A stretch of DNA of 64,000 bases from Candidatus Thorarchaeota archaeon (GCA_011365025.1 RDOF01000012.1:1-64000); one strand, 5' to 3'; counted from the stretch's first letter, positions 1 through 9,235 are shown. Notes: generated by a model from the sequence alone, not told the origin. Made by a program: numbers and translations.

Positions 1-112
1 CTGCCACTCCTTCAATGTCCGTTTCTGGCAATCTAAGTAACTCCTTTTTTTCGAAATCCCCTAACACAACCAAACGGCGTGCTGAATTTCCTAAGCGGAC
101 CCAACAAACCAC
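1..112 (-). CDS. Partial unknown protein, cut by the left window edge
   Basis: An open minus-strand frame runs off the left edge. It starts at a GTG (position 112), just after an in-frame stop, and gives about 37 residues beginning VCWVRLGN and including RRLVVLGDFEKKELLRLPE. The composition looks protein-like rather than random. It lies 36 bases beyond the stop of the second EutA-like gene and is probably the third gene of that operon. No family is recognisable from so short a piece, and the frame could still be chance. Confidence 0.4.
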   Translation of the reverse strand, partial: MVCWVRLGNSARRLVVLGDFEKKELLRLPETDIEGVA

Positions 113-148
113 CTTTTAGGAGTATCGAAACCATAGTGGCATTTATCG

Positions 149-1963
149 TCATTCACTTTGATTGAAGACAAGGCTCTTCACTGTGACTGGAAAAACCTGA
201 CCTGATTGGAGAGGTGCACCAATGTCAATCCAATCACCTTCCTCCAAGTGCAACTCATCAAGACTAATGAGGTTGTGCTGAATGGATGTTTCTTGGCGGG
301 TCGCCAATCCGACCATCTTACCAACATCGCTGGCAAAAAGAAGAATTACCATAATCTTGCCAGCCGCTGTATTTGGCAAGGCATTCTCAATTGCCTTGAC
401 GAATTCCTGAAGCCATGAGTATGATCGATATAGAGAGTCCTTGAAGTACAAAGCAACAACTTCCTCACCTTCCTGCAAGTCATACTTCGCAAAGGCCCTT
501 GCAATCTCTTCCTCAACTCGTCCCTGCCGGTAGTTCTGGGTGGTCACATTGATTGGTAGTACGGGCACATTAGCTATTGGAAACTCAATATTCTCATCAA
601 AAAAGCAGGTTGAACCTGACACGGAGAGTGTAAATGCTCCAGCTCCGATTACAGTGGCCCTAATCTTGTTCTCTGGTTCTATAACCCGCATCATATTCTT
701 CTGAACAAGAGCTTTAATCTCCTCAGCAAGATATCGTCCTATGTCATCATAGTCCTCTTCGCTCTCGCCAAAGTAGATTTCTGCCACACCGCCTGAAAAC
801 GAGAATTCGTCTACCGAAATTGAGAAATCCAAATCACCAGTCATCATCAGCTTCTTGGCAATGTAACTTGTTGCAGGACCTCTCATCACCTCAATCAGTG
901 CGCTAGCATAAGCTCGAGCGATGAGTCGGGCATCTTCCTCAGGAATGATATCTCCCAGTGTGTAATTCATGCCCAATTCCCGCATGACAAAACTGGTTGG
1001 CTCATCAATTCTCCAAATCCTGAAGTCTTTGTCAATTCCGAGCAAACGTCCACCCACATTGATACAAGCGGTACTCAATACATTGCCATTGGATGCTATT
1101 GCAAGATTGCTGGTCCCGCCTCCAATGTCCACATTCATGATTGTGCGCCCAGCCTCTCTTGAGAAGTCGACGATGCCGCTCCCCATCGCTCCCAATACAG
1201 ACTCATAATTGGGCCCTGCAGCCGCACTGACGAACTTTCCTGACTTAGAGGATAACCGCCGGACAATCTCCTCAGCATTCTGCTTTTTGGCGGTCTCTCC
1301 TGTCACGATTACTGCGCCCGATTCTACCATTTCGGGGGAGATGCCAGCCTTTTGATACTCCTCTTCACAGAACCTGATAATCGATTCAATGTCTATTGTG
1401 TATCTATCAAGGAGGGGAGTGAATATGATCTCACTCTCGTAGATGATTTCCCTATCAGTTAGCACGAACCGGTTTGTTGGATTCAGAAAGCTTCTCTCCC
1501 TACCAAGTAAAAGTCGAGAAAAGACAAGGTGTGATGTAGATGAACCGATATCGATGCCTACACTAAGAAGTTTCAATTTTTCAGCACTGTCATACTTCGG
1601 AATTGCAACGCCCTTTGGCGCAGGCCTTGATTTGGCTGATTCTTGAGCCCTTAATGACGCCTCCAACGTTTGCTGTTCAGCAATTGAGAGAGCGGCATTG
1701 AGAATTGGACCTACTCGACTCACCAACATGTCAAATCGCCCTCCTGGCTCTAGAACTGAGCTAAGCGCTGGTTTGAACTCCTTGATGAGTAGTTGAATGC
1801 CAGATGTCTCTGATTGGTCGTCAGATTCGTGTTGCTGCAATAAGGAATCGTAATGCCGAATGAATTGGCTTTCAAGGGCAACGGCCTCTTCACCAAAGTG
1901 CTCCTTAAGGAATTCACTGACAGTCTCGATGATTTGCCACTTTAATCGATTCGCATCAGTCAT
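149..1963 (-). CDS. EutA-like reactivase (actin/Hsp70-fold), shorter paralogue
   Basis: The 604-residue protein belongs to the EutA family, known as the ATP-dependent reactivating factor of B12-dependent ethanolamine ammonia-lyase. The family core starts near residue 133 with SVGIDIGSSTSHLVFSR (phosphate-binding loop of the actin/Hsp70 fold). It continues with GAVIVTGETAKK and the second nucleotide loop NVDIGGGTSNLAIA. The first ~125 residues are an extra domain, rich in helix, that is also present in the upstream paralogue (FKPALSSVLEPGGRFDML). The ATG lies 11 bases after the upstream paralogue's stop, with AGGTTGA before it, so the two are co-transcribed. No ethanolamine lyase or microcompartment gene is visible, so the real client enzyme is unknown. 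Confidence 0.85.
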   Translation of the reverse strand: MTDANRLKWQIIETVSEFLKEHFGEEAVALESQFIRHYDSLLQQHESDDQSETSGIQLLIKEFKPALSSVLEPGGRFDMLVSRVGPILNAALSIAEQQTLEASLRAQESAKSRPAPKGVAIPKYDSAEKLKLLSVGIDIGSSTSHLVFSRLLLGRERSFLNPTNRFVLTDREIIYESEIIFTPLLDRYTIDIESIIRFCEEEYQKAGISPEMVESGAVIVTGETAKKQNAEEIVRRLSSKSGKFVSAAAGPNYESVLGAMGSGIVDFSREAGRTIMNVDIGGGTSNLAIASNGNVLSTACINVGGRLLGIDKDFRIWRIDEPTSFVMRELGMNYTLGDIIPEEDARLIARAYASALIEVMRGPATSYIAKKLMMTGDLDFSISVDEFSFSGGVAEIYFGESEEDYDDIGRYLAEEIKALVQKNMMRVIEPENKIRATVIGAGAFTLSVSGSTCFFDENIEFPIANVPVLPINVTTQNYRQGRVEEEIARAFAKYDLQEGEEVVALYFKDSLYRSYSWLQEFVKAIENALPNTAAGKIMVILLFASDVGKMVGLATRQETSIQHNLISLDELHLEEGDWIDIGAPLQSGQVFPVTVKSLVFNQSE

Positions 1964-1974
1964 TTCAATTCAAC

Positions 1975-4017
1975 CTAAACATATTCCTTGTTCTCATTGA
2001 AGACCAAGCTCTTCACAGTCACTGGAAACGACCCTGTCGACTTTAGTGGTGCCCCTATGTCAATCCAGTCGCCTGTTTCCAGTTGCAGCTCATCCAGAAC
2101 AAGTATGTTGCTCTTGATTGATGTTGCATCTCGAATTGCGAGACCGAGTCTCTTTGCAACATCGTAGCCGAAGACCAGTATAATCAGCTTCTTGTTGGAA
2201 ACGGAATTCGGTAAGGCTGCTTCAATGGCTCTGGCAAATGGTGCCAGCCATTCATCACCAGCGTAGTATCTAGACACAATCATCTCTTTGAAGTACAAAG
2301 CAATTACGTCATCCCCCTCAGCAATGCCGAAAATCGCAAAGGATTTCATAATCTCTTCTACGAGTCGTTCAGGAGTAAATTCTTCAGCTCCCAGATTAAC
2401 CGGGAGAACAGGTATGTTAGTTAGTGGAAATTGAATGCGTTCATCGAAGAATGTAGTTGATCCCGATACAGAGAGAGAGAAGGCGCCTGCTCCGATAACG
2501 GTGGCTCGAATCTTGTTCTCAGGCTCCACCACTGAGAGTCCCTTCTCTTCGACCAACACTCTGATTTCTTGTGCAAGCATCGCCCCGATGTCATCGAATG
2601 TTTCTTCGCTTCCGTACAGAAATTCAGACACGCCGCCTGAGAAGGAATAAGCATCGACTGGAATTGAGAAATCCAGGTCGTCCGTCATTATCAGCTCTCT
2701 GGCAACTATACTCTCTGCCGGACCCAGCATGACTTCCACCAAAGCTTTGGCAAACTCCCAAGCTATTGTCCTTGCATCCTCTTCGGGGATTGTGTCACCA
2801 ACCTGATAGGACATCCCTAGTTCATTCATTAGAAACCGGGCGGGACCATCGATTCTCCAAATCCTGAAGTCCTTATCAATTCCAAGGAGACGACCTCCAA
2901 CATTGATGCAGGATGTACTAAGTACATCACCATTGGCAGCGATTGCAAGGTTGCTGGTTCCTCCGCCAATGTCAACATGACAGATAGACTTCTGATTGTG
3001 AACCGTTTGCTCGACTATCCCACTCCCCATTGCACTAAGAAGAGATTCAAGATTGGGACCAGCGGCAGCACTAACGAATTTTCCGGATTTGGAGGATAAG
3101 CGATTTACAATCTCCGCCGCATTCTCTTTTTTGGAGGTCTCTCCGGTCACCAAGACTGCGCCTGTTTCCACCATTTCTGGTGTCATTCCTGCCTTCTTGT
3201 ATTCTTCTTCGCAAAACTCGATGACCGCCTCGATATCGATGCTGTATCTATCAACCAGCGGAGTGAAGATGATTGAACTTTCATAGATGATTTCTCGTTT
3301 GACAAGGTTGAATCGATTCGTGATATTGAACAGACTGGTCTCTCGCTTGAGGGTAAGTCGAGAGAAGATGAGATGCGAAGTAGAGGAACCAATGTCGATT
3401 CCTACGCTCAACACCTTCATGTATTCCACATTGTCGGCTGGCAGATGACCCATAAGGAGCTCTATGGGTTCGATTGGCTCCTCTTCTTCAACCGGTTCCG
3501 CCTTGGGTTCCTCTTGGCTGCGAGTGATTCTAATCTTGACCTTCTGTCCGCAATGCGTTGGAAGCTCAACCGCGTCCTCGGAATTGAGGATCTCCATCCT
3601 CTTTTCGTACGATACATCGATAGCTTTCTCACAGACTGCGCAGTAGAACTCAAGACTCACGGTCCTGTCACTACCAGGCATGACTGGACCCTTCTTAGGA
3701 GGAGATGGTTTTAGCTTTCTGCGGTGCGCTCCTTCCCAAGGTGCCTTGAGCATGTATTGCACCAGCGTCATGAGCATATCGAATTCTTCACAGGGTTCCA
3801 AGACCGAAGACAGTGCGGGTTTGAAAGATACTATGAGATTTCGAAGTCCTTCAACTTCCGAAACCTCCACTTGCTCATTCTCCTTGACCATGGAAATGAA
3901 GGTCTCTTCGAATGTCTTGCTCAATGCTTCTGCATCTTCAGGGAAATGCTTCACAAAGAAGTCATGCACAACGCCAATGATGTAATGTTTCAAATTCTTA
4001 ACATTGTCTTCAATCAT
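1975..4017 (-). CDS. EutA-like reactivase with Zn-finger insertion, longer paralogue
   Basis: This 680-residue protein is the first gene of the operon. It shares with the next gene the ~110-residue N-terminal helical domain (FKPALSSVLEPCEEFDML) and the complete EutA core (SVGIDIGSSTSHLIFSR, VTGETSKKENA, HVDIGGGTSNLAIA). Between them, at about residues 120-170, it has an insertion with a CAVC pair and a later THCGQ, which looks like a treble-clef or rubredoxin-like zinc site, followed by an acidic linker. The paralogues therefore probably have different partners. The function (reactivation of a cobalamin enzyme by ATP hydrolysis) is known for EutA and only inferred here. A TATA-like element in minus orientation lies near 4071-4079. 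Confidence 0.85.
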   Translation of the reverse strand: MIEDNVKNLKHYIIGVVHDFFVKHFPEDAEALSKTFEETFISMVKENEQVEVSEVEGLRNLIVSFKPALSSVLEPCEEFDMLMTLVQYMLKAPWEGAHRRKLKPSPPKKGPVMPGSDRTVSLEFYCAVCEKAIDVSYEKRMEILNSEDAVELPTHCGQKVKIRITRSQEEPKAEPVEEEEPIEPIELLMGHLPADNVEYMKVLSVGIDIGSSTSHLIFSRLTLKRETSLFNITNRFNLVKREIIYESSIIFTPLVDRYSIDIEAVIEFCEEEYKKAGMTPEMVETGAVLVTGETSKKENAAEIVNRLSSKSGKFVSAAAGPNLESLLSAMGSGIVEQTVHNQKSICHVDIGGGTSNLAIAANGDVLSTSCINVGGRLLGIDKDFRIWRIDGPARFLMNELGMSYQVGDTIPEEDARTIAWEFAKALVEVMLGPAESIVARELIMTDDLDFSIPVDAYSFSGGVSEFLYGSEETFDDIGAMLAQEIRVLVEEKGLSVVEPENKIRATVIGAGAFSLSVSGSTTFFDERIQFPLTNIPVLPVNLGAEEFTPERLVEEIMKSFAIFGIAEGDDVIALYFKEMIVSRYYAGDEWLAPFARAIEAALPNSVSNKKLIILVFGYDVAKRLGLAIRDATSIKSNILVLDELQLETGDWIDIGAPLKSTGSFPVTVKSLVFNENKEYV

Positions 4018-4080
4018 GATTGGTTTTCCCTGTACTTACCGTTGAAATAGAGGAAGATTCGTCCGCATATAAAGAATATG

Positions 4081-4111
4081 TTTATATATTATTTAATACA
4101 ATATTGTATTA
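4081..4111 (+). promoter_or_regulatory. TATA box and 18-bp palindromic operator at a leaderless start
   Basis: The element tttatatatt (4081-4090) lies about 25 bases before the ATG at 4111, the normal archaeal TATA-to-start distance, so the mRNA probably begins at the start codon. Between them is a perfect palindrome, TAATACAATATTGTATTA (4094-4111), whose last base is the A of the ATG. A protein bound there would block transcription initiation directly. Confidence 0.6.
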
Positions 4112-4470
4112 TGTCCAAAAAGAAGAAACGGAGAACTCTTACACAACGTGCTCAATCGATATTCAGGTTCATTGAAGCCCAGCCAGAGCCATTTCCCAAA
4201 TCGGAGTTTCAAAGGGTTGGACTCAATCCGACAACTGCTGAAACGTGGGTACGGCTGATTGAGTACATTCAAAGTCAACCAAGAATAAAGGTGACTAAAA
4301 TGGGGGCTTCCACATATATCGAAAGACTGGAAAACAGATACCTTAGCATGTTGAGAAAGCGGATTCTCGACTCAAGCCTGTCTTTGAAGGAGAGAACCCA
4401 AACCATGGACGACTACATCAACGCACTTCTGACCCTTGAGAAGATTGAGGATGGAAGATTAAAGCAATGA
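4111..4470 (+). CDS. Small winged-helix/HTH DNA-binding protein
   Basis: The product is 119 residues with a lysine/arginine-rich N-terminus (MSKKKKRRTLTQRA). A helix-turn-helix-like segment follows (FPKSEFQRVGLNPTTAETWV), then a wing-like stretch and two C-terminal helices. An upstream in-frame ATG at 4078 would overlap the TATA element and add a hydrophobic, unlike-protein tail, so ATG 4111 is preferred. The adjacent palindrome suggests autoregulation and perhaps control of the divergent EutA operon whose start is only 93 bases away. The exact family is not recognised. Confidence 0.65.
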   Translation: MSKKKKRRTLTQRAQSIFRFIEAQPEPFPKSEFQRVGLNPTTAETWVRLIEYIQSQPRIKVTKMGASTYIERLENRYLSMLRKRILDSSLSLKERTQTMDDYINALLTLEKIEDGRLKQ

Positions 4471-4522
4471 AACGAAAGCTCATCCAAGCAACTCCTTCAC
4501 GCGCCCAAGATAGCTTCCAGTG

Positions 4523-6052
4523 TCAGGGTAGGAATCTCTTGTCCGCAATAAGGACCCCTATCTCCTTAATTTGAGAAGAAATCCTACTCCTCAGAGTCTT
4601 GACACCCAGAGAGTCAGTGATATTGAGTGCGCTTTCAAGCGTCTCAAGAGCATCTTTGAACTGACTATGTTTTATGTAGAATTCGGACTTCAGCAATGCG
4701 GCGTACATTCGGAGGCCAGGCAACTCCTTCTCCAGTGCAAAGTCCTCAAGCTTGGAAAGCCATTGGCCTGGGCCAGGCGCCCTTGTATCATCTGTCGATT
4801 CACCTCCTAATGCAATCTCGACTCGCGCCAAGTCAAGGAGAATCCGATTCTGATTGGTCCCTCTAGGCAGGCGCAAGGCCATTTCCCACGCTTTTGTGAG
4901 ACGCTCCATCGCAGCTAATAGATTACCCTTTCTTAGTTCAACGACTCCTGAAATGTGATAGTAGTTGAGTAAATGAACTTCTATGCCAGCTTTCATTAGC
5001 ATAGGATAGACAGTTTCCATAAGTTTCTCAGCTTCACCAGTTCGGTCTTGCAGCGCCAACGACCAAGCTTTATAGTAGTACAAGGGGGGACTAGCAACAG
5101 GACCACAGCATTCAAACCCCCGGTTTATCCATTCCAGAGCCTGAATTCCATCATTCAATGTGTTAAACAATCGAGAGAGAAGCATGTAGGTTGTGTCGCT
5201 GACGCATTTGCCAGCTGCCATCTCTAAAATCTCAGCATGACAAGAAATCGCAAGATCGTATTCTCCAACTGTTTCAAATGCAATGGATGAATCGTTCAGG
5301 ACTTCGCTGATAAGACTAGGCACTCCTAGGTCTTCCGCCAGCTTGTAGAGCTCTTCGAATAAGATGATTGATTCATGCGCACTGACACACCTAAGGACAT
5401 TCCCCTCATAAAGCATGTTCATGTATTTGTACAGTGGGTCGCCATAGTTCTGGGCGAGTTCTTTGCCCTTTCTGACCATGACAAGTGATTCATTCTGATG
5501 CTCCTCAGCCGCTTTTGCATACGCTTCGAAGGTTGTAACCGCAGGCTCATAGCAGGCTAGAAGAGGGTTGGCATCAATCAGGGCCTTTGCCTTCCTAGTA
5601 GGCTCAAGAATACTTGGGACCTCACCTAGGGGATAATGAAAAAAGGCGTGAAGAATGTGAAGCTCCACTTCCATCCAGTCGGCTATAGAGTTGTCCAGTG
5701 AGCCCTCTATGGCGTCGACAACTGAATCATGGAACCATAGTTGGTCTCTCTCCATAGAATCACAGTGAAATGCCCACGGCCTTATACACGGAATATCATT
5801 GTACTTGTCCTGAATTGCATCAATGATATCTTCTACTCTACACCACCACGCATGGACTGCTGCAAGAAAAGCTAAATTGAGTGGAACTTCATTCTCAAGC
5901 ACAAAAGCACTTAGACGTCCTACAAAATCGAAGTAGTTCTTCGAGTCCTTCATAAGGGAATTCAGGATGGACCTAGTTTCCTCATCCACAAACGGATAGT
6001 ATTTCGTTATGGTTCCGCCAGGTTCCAATCTACCACGCGTCCCTTCAAGCAT
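4523..6052 (-). CDS. Tetratricopeptide-repeat protein
   Basis: This 509-residue soluble protein is almost wholly helical, with degenerate TPR units from about residue 180 onward. Examples are the helices around EYDLAISCHAEILEMAAG, GIQALEWINRGFECCG and FKDALETLESALNITDSLG. The N-terminal third has no clear repeats. There is no signal peptide or transmembrane segment, so it should act in the cytoplasm as a protein-binding scaffold. It resembles the superhelical sensor part of MalT-like regulators, but no DNA-binding domain is attached. It stands alone, convergent with the preceding small HTH gene, and its partner is unknown. Confidence 0.7.
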   Translation of the reverse strand: MLEGTRGRLEPGGTITKYYPFVDEETRSILNSLMKDSKNYFDFVGRLSAFVLENEVPLNLAFLAAVHAWWCRVEDIIDAIQDKYNDIPCIRPWAFHCDSMERDQLWFHDSVVDAIEGSLDNSIADWMEVELHILHAFFHYPLGEVPSILEPTRKAKALIDANPLLACYEPAVTTFEAYAKAAEEHQNESLVMVRKGKELAQNYGDPLYKYMNMLYEGNVLRCVSAHESIILFEELYKLAEDLGVPSLISEVLNDSSIAFETVGEYDLAISCHAEILEMAAGKCVSDTTYMLLSRLFNTLNDGIQALEWINRGFECCGPVASPPLYYYKAWSLALQDRTGEAEKLMETVYPMLMKAGIEVHLLNYYHISGVVELRKGNLLAAMERLTKAWEMALRLPRGTNQNRILLDLARVEIALGGESTDDTRAPGPGQWLSKLEDFALEKELPGLRMYAALLKSEFYIKHSQFKDALETLESALNITDSLGVKTLRSRISSQIKEIGVLIADKRFLP

Positions 6053-6123
6053 TTCGACAAGTCAAATGCTTTGGTTAAGAAACGAGACAACACATATATA
6101 GCGATGCCGACCTTACTTTATAC

Positions 6124-6151
6124 GCAATACACGATACCTGAAACGTATTGC
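6124..6151. repeat. 7-bp inverted repeat in a divergent promoter region
   Basis: GCAATAC (6124-6130) and GTATTGC (6145-6151) form a perfect inverted repeat with a 14-base spacer. It lies in the 195-base gap between the TPR gene (minus) and the small membrane protein gene (plus). It could be an operator, but arms of this length can occur by chance. Confidence 0.3.
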
Positions 6152-6247
6152 AGAACAAGTGCTGAAGTATGGAGTCGTATCTCGATCCCATAAAGTCAGT
6201 GCACAGGTTAGGAAAAGGAGATTAAAGCATAGAAGGAGCTGTAATTA

Positions 6248-6637
6248 ATGACTGAAATTAAGAAACTCACAAAAATCGCACTTATAGTGGATGCTGTTAT
6301 TTTTCTCATATTTGGGACCATGCTTGTCTTTCTATATGATATGACATTGAATTATGAGGGTTGGACAAATCCATTTCATGTAAGAGCTTTTGGGGGTATT
6401 CTTTATGTCGCTGCCATTTTCGCAATTATAATGCTTCGCAAAAAGGAATGGGAAGAGATCAAATTGGCATACATGTTTTTGTTCAGCTTGTGTTTCCCGG
6501 TAATAATTATTGAAGCTGCAATATTAGCATGGCTTGGGTCAACATTTGTGGCTGCCATGGTATCTCAGATGATCTTCGATTTGATTATAATTAGTGGAAA
6601 GGTAGCTCTTGGTATTGTCGCTTACATGAGGCAGTAA
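6248..6637 (+). CDS. Small four-helix membrane protein, paralogue 1
   Basis: The 129-residue protein has four hydrophobic helices. A short polar loop in the middle, RKKEWEEIKLAYMFLFSL, is shared with two further genes downstream. The ATG follows GGAGCTGTAATT. The topology suggests an integral membrane protein of the DUF4345/DUF4383-like small four-helix kind, but I cannot assign a family with certainty. It is the only complete-looking member of a local three-copy family. Confidence 0.65.
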   Translation: MTEIKKLTKIALIVDAVIFLIFGTMLVFLYDMTLNYEGWTNPFHVRAFGGILYVAAIFAIIMLRKKEWEEIKLAYMFLFSLCFPVIIIEAAILAWLGSTFVAAMVSQMIFDLIIISGKVALGIVAYMRQ

Positions 6638-6735
6638 GAATGACCCAATGTTTCAAGCGACCACATTTATGGATGGAGAGGTAATTATCCACCTCTTCAT
6701 CTCTTTTTATTAGAATAACTTCAAATTACCGAAAG

Positions 6736-6990
6736 ATGAGGTTGAAAAGGGTATTAGGAATGTGCTACGCAAGAACATGGTGCATTCTCAATAAGAAATG
6801 GGAATGGGATCGCATTAAAGTGGCCTACATGGCTCTATTTGCCTTCATCGTTCCTATGATTATTGGGCAAATACTTGCATTGGTTCTCTTATCACCGACT
6901 GCTGCTTTTGTCGGCGAGATGACCATGGAGATACCCTTGGAAGCTGTACTACTAATCCTTGGAATCATCGGATACCTGAAACAGGGTTGA
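6736..6990 (+). pseudogene. Truncated paralogue 2 of the small four-helix membrane protein
   Basis: The frame matches the second half of the preceding gene. NKKWEWDRIKVAYMALFAF aligns with its RKKEWEEIKLAYMFLFSL and is followed by two membrane helices. The first membrane helix and most of the second are missing, and the residual N-terminus (MRLKRVLGMCYARTW) looks scrambled. No good ribosome-binding site precedes the ATG. It is most simply a decayed tandem duplicate, although a short two-helix product cannot be excluded. Confidence 0.55.
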
Positions 6991-7071
6991 TAGGGGGAAG
7001 ACAGCTGGGGGGGAACCCTATTTTAAAAGGACCAGAGGAGTTGCCCTCTAGGTAACAAGGTTTCACTACTG

Positions 7072-7434
7072 GTGCACGGAATTGTTTGTGCGCTGTATGC
7101 CCTGCTTGCATTATTCTTTCTTGAGATGATGGAGCCTGCGCTTGGCCCTTTGGACCCGTTCCAACCAAGATTGCTTGGAGGGGTTTTGTTTGCTATTGCA
7201 ATCTACGCATTTCTGATAATCATCAAAAAGGACTGGAGCTGGGACCGGCTAAAGCTTGGATTTCTAATTCTATATTACATGCTGTTGAGCACCATAATCA
7301 TGGAAGGATCAGTGTTCGCGCTATTATTCCCAACCATCTCTGCTGAGGGAGTCAGCATGCACACATTTGACCTTATCATAATGTCCGTTCTTTTCATACT
7401 AGGGCTTTACTCATACATGAAGCAGAGTGAGTAA
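7072..7434 (+). CDS. Small four-helix membrane protein, paralogue 3 (start uncertain)
   Basis: The product is about 120 residues with four membrane helices and the family loop KKDWSWDRLKLGFLILYY. It therefore belongs with the two preceding frames. The N-terminus begins abruptly at a GTG inside what should be the first helix. The frame stays open back to 7027 without an ATG, GTG or TTG, so either a rare start is used or the 5' end has decayed. A run of seven G's lies upstream (7008-7014). Confidence 0.5.
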   Translation: MHGIVCALYALLALFFLEMMEPALGPLDPFQPRLLGGVLFAIAIYAFLIIIKKDWSWDRLKLGFLILYYMLLSTIIMEGSVFALLFPTISAEGVSMHTFDLIIMSVLFILGLYSYMKQSE

Positions 7435-7679
7435 AACAGCAATTGGGTTCAATGACCAAAAACAGACGTTGGTTAGGAGGGGGCCCAGAAATTAGGGGGC
7501 TTTGCCAAGATTATGGGAGTGCTAAGAACCTGAGTTCGAAGTCAAGCATAGAGCTCTCACGAATCCATCAAGAGCCGTCTGTCTAGGCATCAAAATCCCA
7601 TCCATGCGCCTACACGACGAAGATGCACAATAAACAGTACCAGGGCCGTTTGCTTGCTACACAGGTTGAGTGAGTTGCA
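7435..7679. other. Intergenic stretch with no recognised feature
   Basis: These 245 bases between the third small membrane protein frame and the ribbon-helix-helix gene hold no convincing frame, hairpin or TATA element on either strand. Confidence 0.5.
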
Positions 7680-8003
7680 GTGGCCAAAAAGAAAAAGAAA
7701 CCAGACATAACCGCTTTCCGTGAAAGGGTCTTAAAGAAAATCACGACAGAGGCATTCGAGGAAGGCGAGACAGATGTTGCGGTAGTCGCGAGGATGACCA
7801 GACATGTTGTAGAGACCTTGGATTCGCTTGTAGCCGTTGGCATTTTTAAGAGCAGGTCTGAGGCCACAGCTGCGCTTGTGGAGGAAGCTATATCATCAAA
7901 AGAGAGCCTATTCGAAGACATTAGAAGACAGGCTGCCAGTCTGAGCAGGCAGCGGCAGGCTGCAATGAGAGAGGCACAGAAGTCTATCCTTGGAAGGATA
8001 TAG
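7680..8003 (+). CDS. Ribbon-helix-helix-like small protein
   Basis: This is a 107-residue protein starting at a GTG (MAKKKKKPD). The middle part, VVETLDSLVAVGIFKSRSEA followed by TAALVEEAI, has the strand-helix-helix pattern of MetJ/Arc (CopG) DNA-binding proteins, in which the helices pair SRSEA with the following helix. The C-terminal 35 residues are a charged amphipathic helix (FEDIRRQAASLSRQRQAAM), possibly for oligomerisation. No antitoxin/toxin partner lies beside it. A transcriptional regulator is the most likely role. Confidence 0.65.
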   Translation: MAKKKKKPDITAFRERVLKKITTEAFEEGETDVAVVARMTRHVVETLDSLVAVGIFKSRSEATAALVEEAISSKESLFEDIRRQAASLSRQRQAAMREAQKSILGRI

Positions 8004-8058
8004 TGAAGTTTAACACCTATGCTCAAAGAAACAACTGAACTCTGCTGCTATTTCTTTT

Positions 8059-9087
8059 CTATTCCACCCCTTCAGGCAAGTGGATGGCAAACTCGCAGTA
8101 GTCATCGCCTTTCGTGAGTGCCTTCACAACATCCACTTTCACTGGCTGTTCCAAAATCCCTTCGAAGAGTCGTTTTGGCCACCCTGCAGCACAATAGCAG
8201 AATGTTCCAGGCATCTCATCCCACACATCTCTGAGCAAGGGACAGAAACATATGGCACGCATTTTCTCTAGTCTAGTACTTGCCTGCTCAAAAGCCTGCG
8301 GCCGTGCCGGGCCTTTTCTGTCATAGATAGTGTTGCCTTCTCGACGTAGTTTCGGAAAGAAGTAGTGGCCGTCCCTCATCGCCTGGATAACCGTGTCAAT
8401 GCTCTTTGTTTCTCTATACAAATTCCTCATTTCTTCAATCAGCTCGGCGGGAAACTCATGAGCACAACAGGAGAGCGCCTCATACTTCTGATCTTCTGTT
8501 GCAACTTCATCAAGTCTATGCATCGCTTCCTTAATGATTGAGGCACGTTTCGCTTGCTCAGTTTCCAGTGATAGGTTCCCAAAGCCACTAAGAACATAGT
8601 CTTTCTTTTCTTTGCCTATGACCCGCTCAAGATGCTGTTCTAGCTTGCCCTCCCATCCGATTATCATTGCTTGAATTTCAACCACGGTATTCTCAGGATT
8701 CTCAATATCCAAATTCGGAAACGCTTCTCTTCCGTTCTCTTGGATTGGATGCCCATGCTTGTATACCTGGGGAATTAGCTCACGATAGGTGTCCAGGATT
8801 TTCTCGTAGGGGCCGTTATGAATGGCCGTGGCTGCAACTCCACCTTCTAGTGTTATAATCTCGAAGTCGCCTCTATCAACTCTTTTAGACAAAGGGATGC
8901 AGACATCCATCGTTATACCTTTATCATCACTTAACGGGAAGTGCTTAACCACAACAGGGATGCCAGCTGCTGCATCGCCTGCGACTTTCTCAAGTTTGGC
9001 GAACACCTCAGGTAGGTCCTCAACCTTTCCATGAATCCTATGTGTTAGCGCAAGGGTGTCTTCAATTTTCTTATACTCTACTCCCAT
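8059..9087 (-). CDS. GyrI-like effector-binding domain fused to a Cys-containing C-terminal domain
   Basis: The N-terminal ~150 residues resemble the GyrI/AraC effector-binding fold (DVCIPLSKRV, GGVAATAIHNGPYEKI). The C-terminal ~170 residues form a separate domain with a paired cysteine motif, ICFCPLLRDVWDEMPGTFCY, ending in CEFAIHLPEG. Endings of this kind occur in V4R and DUF6144-type small-molecule-binding domains, but I cannot name the family securely. I prefer ATG 9087, since AGGTG stands six bases before it. An upstream GTG at 9096 would place that AGGTG inside the gene. A TGCAGC-TTT-GCTGCA hairpin (9103-9117) lies just upstream. No DNA-binding domain is present, so it is probably a ligand binder or hydrolase. 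Confidence 0.65.
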   Translation of the reverse strand: MGVEYKKIEDTLALTHRIHGKVEDLPEVFAKLEKVAGDAAAGIPVVVKHFPLSDDKGITMDVCIPLSKRVDRGDFEIITLEGGVAATAIHNGPYEKILDTYRELIPQVYKHGHPIQENGREAFPNLDIENPENTVVEIQAMIIGWEGKLEQHLERVIGKEKKDYVLSGFGNLSLETEQAKRASIIKEAMHRLDEVATEDQKYEALSCCAHEFPAELIEEMRNLYRETKSIDTVIQAMRDGHYFFPKLRREGNTIYDRKGPARPQAFEQASTRLEKMRAICFCPLLRDVWDEMPGTFCYCAAGWPKRLFEGILEQPVKVDVVKALTKGDDYCEFAIHLPEGVE

Positions 9088-9235
9088 TTCAAGCACCTGT
9101 TCTGCAGCTTTGCTGCAACATCTTCACTAATTAAGGATGAATTTCGAAGCAACAATTAGAAGTAACGCCTATTAGTACCCACGAATTTAACAGGTAATAA
9201 GTTCGAAGCAGTATATTTCTGGGAGTCGAATAGGA

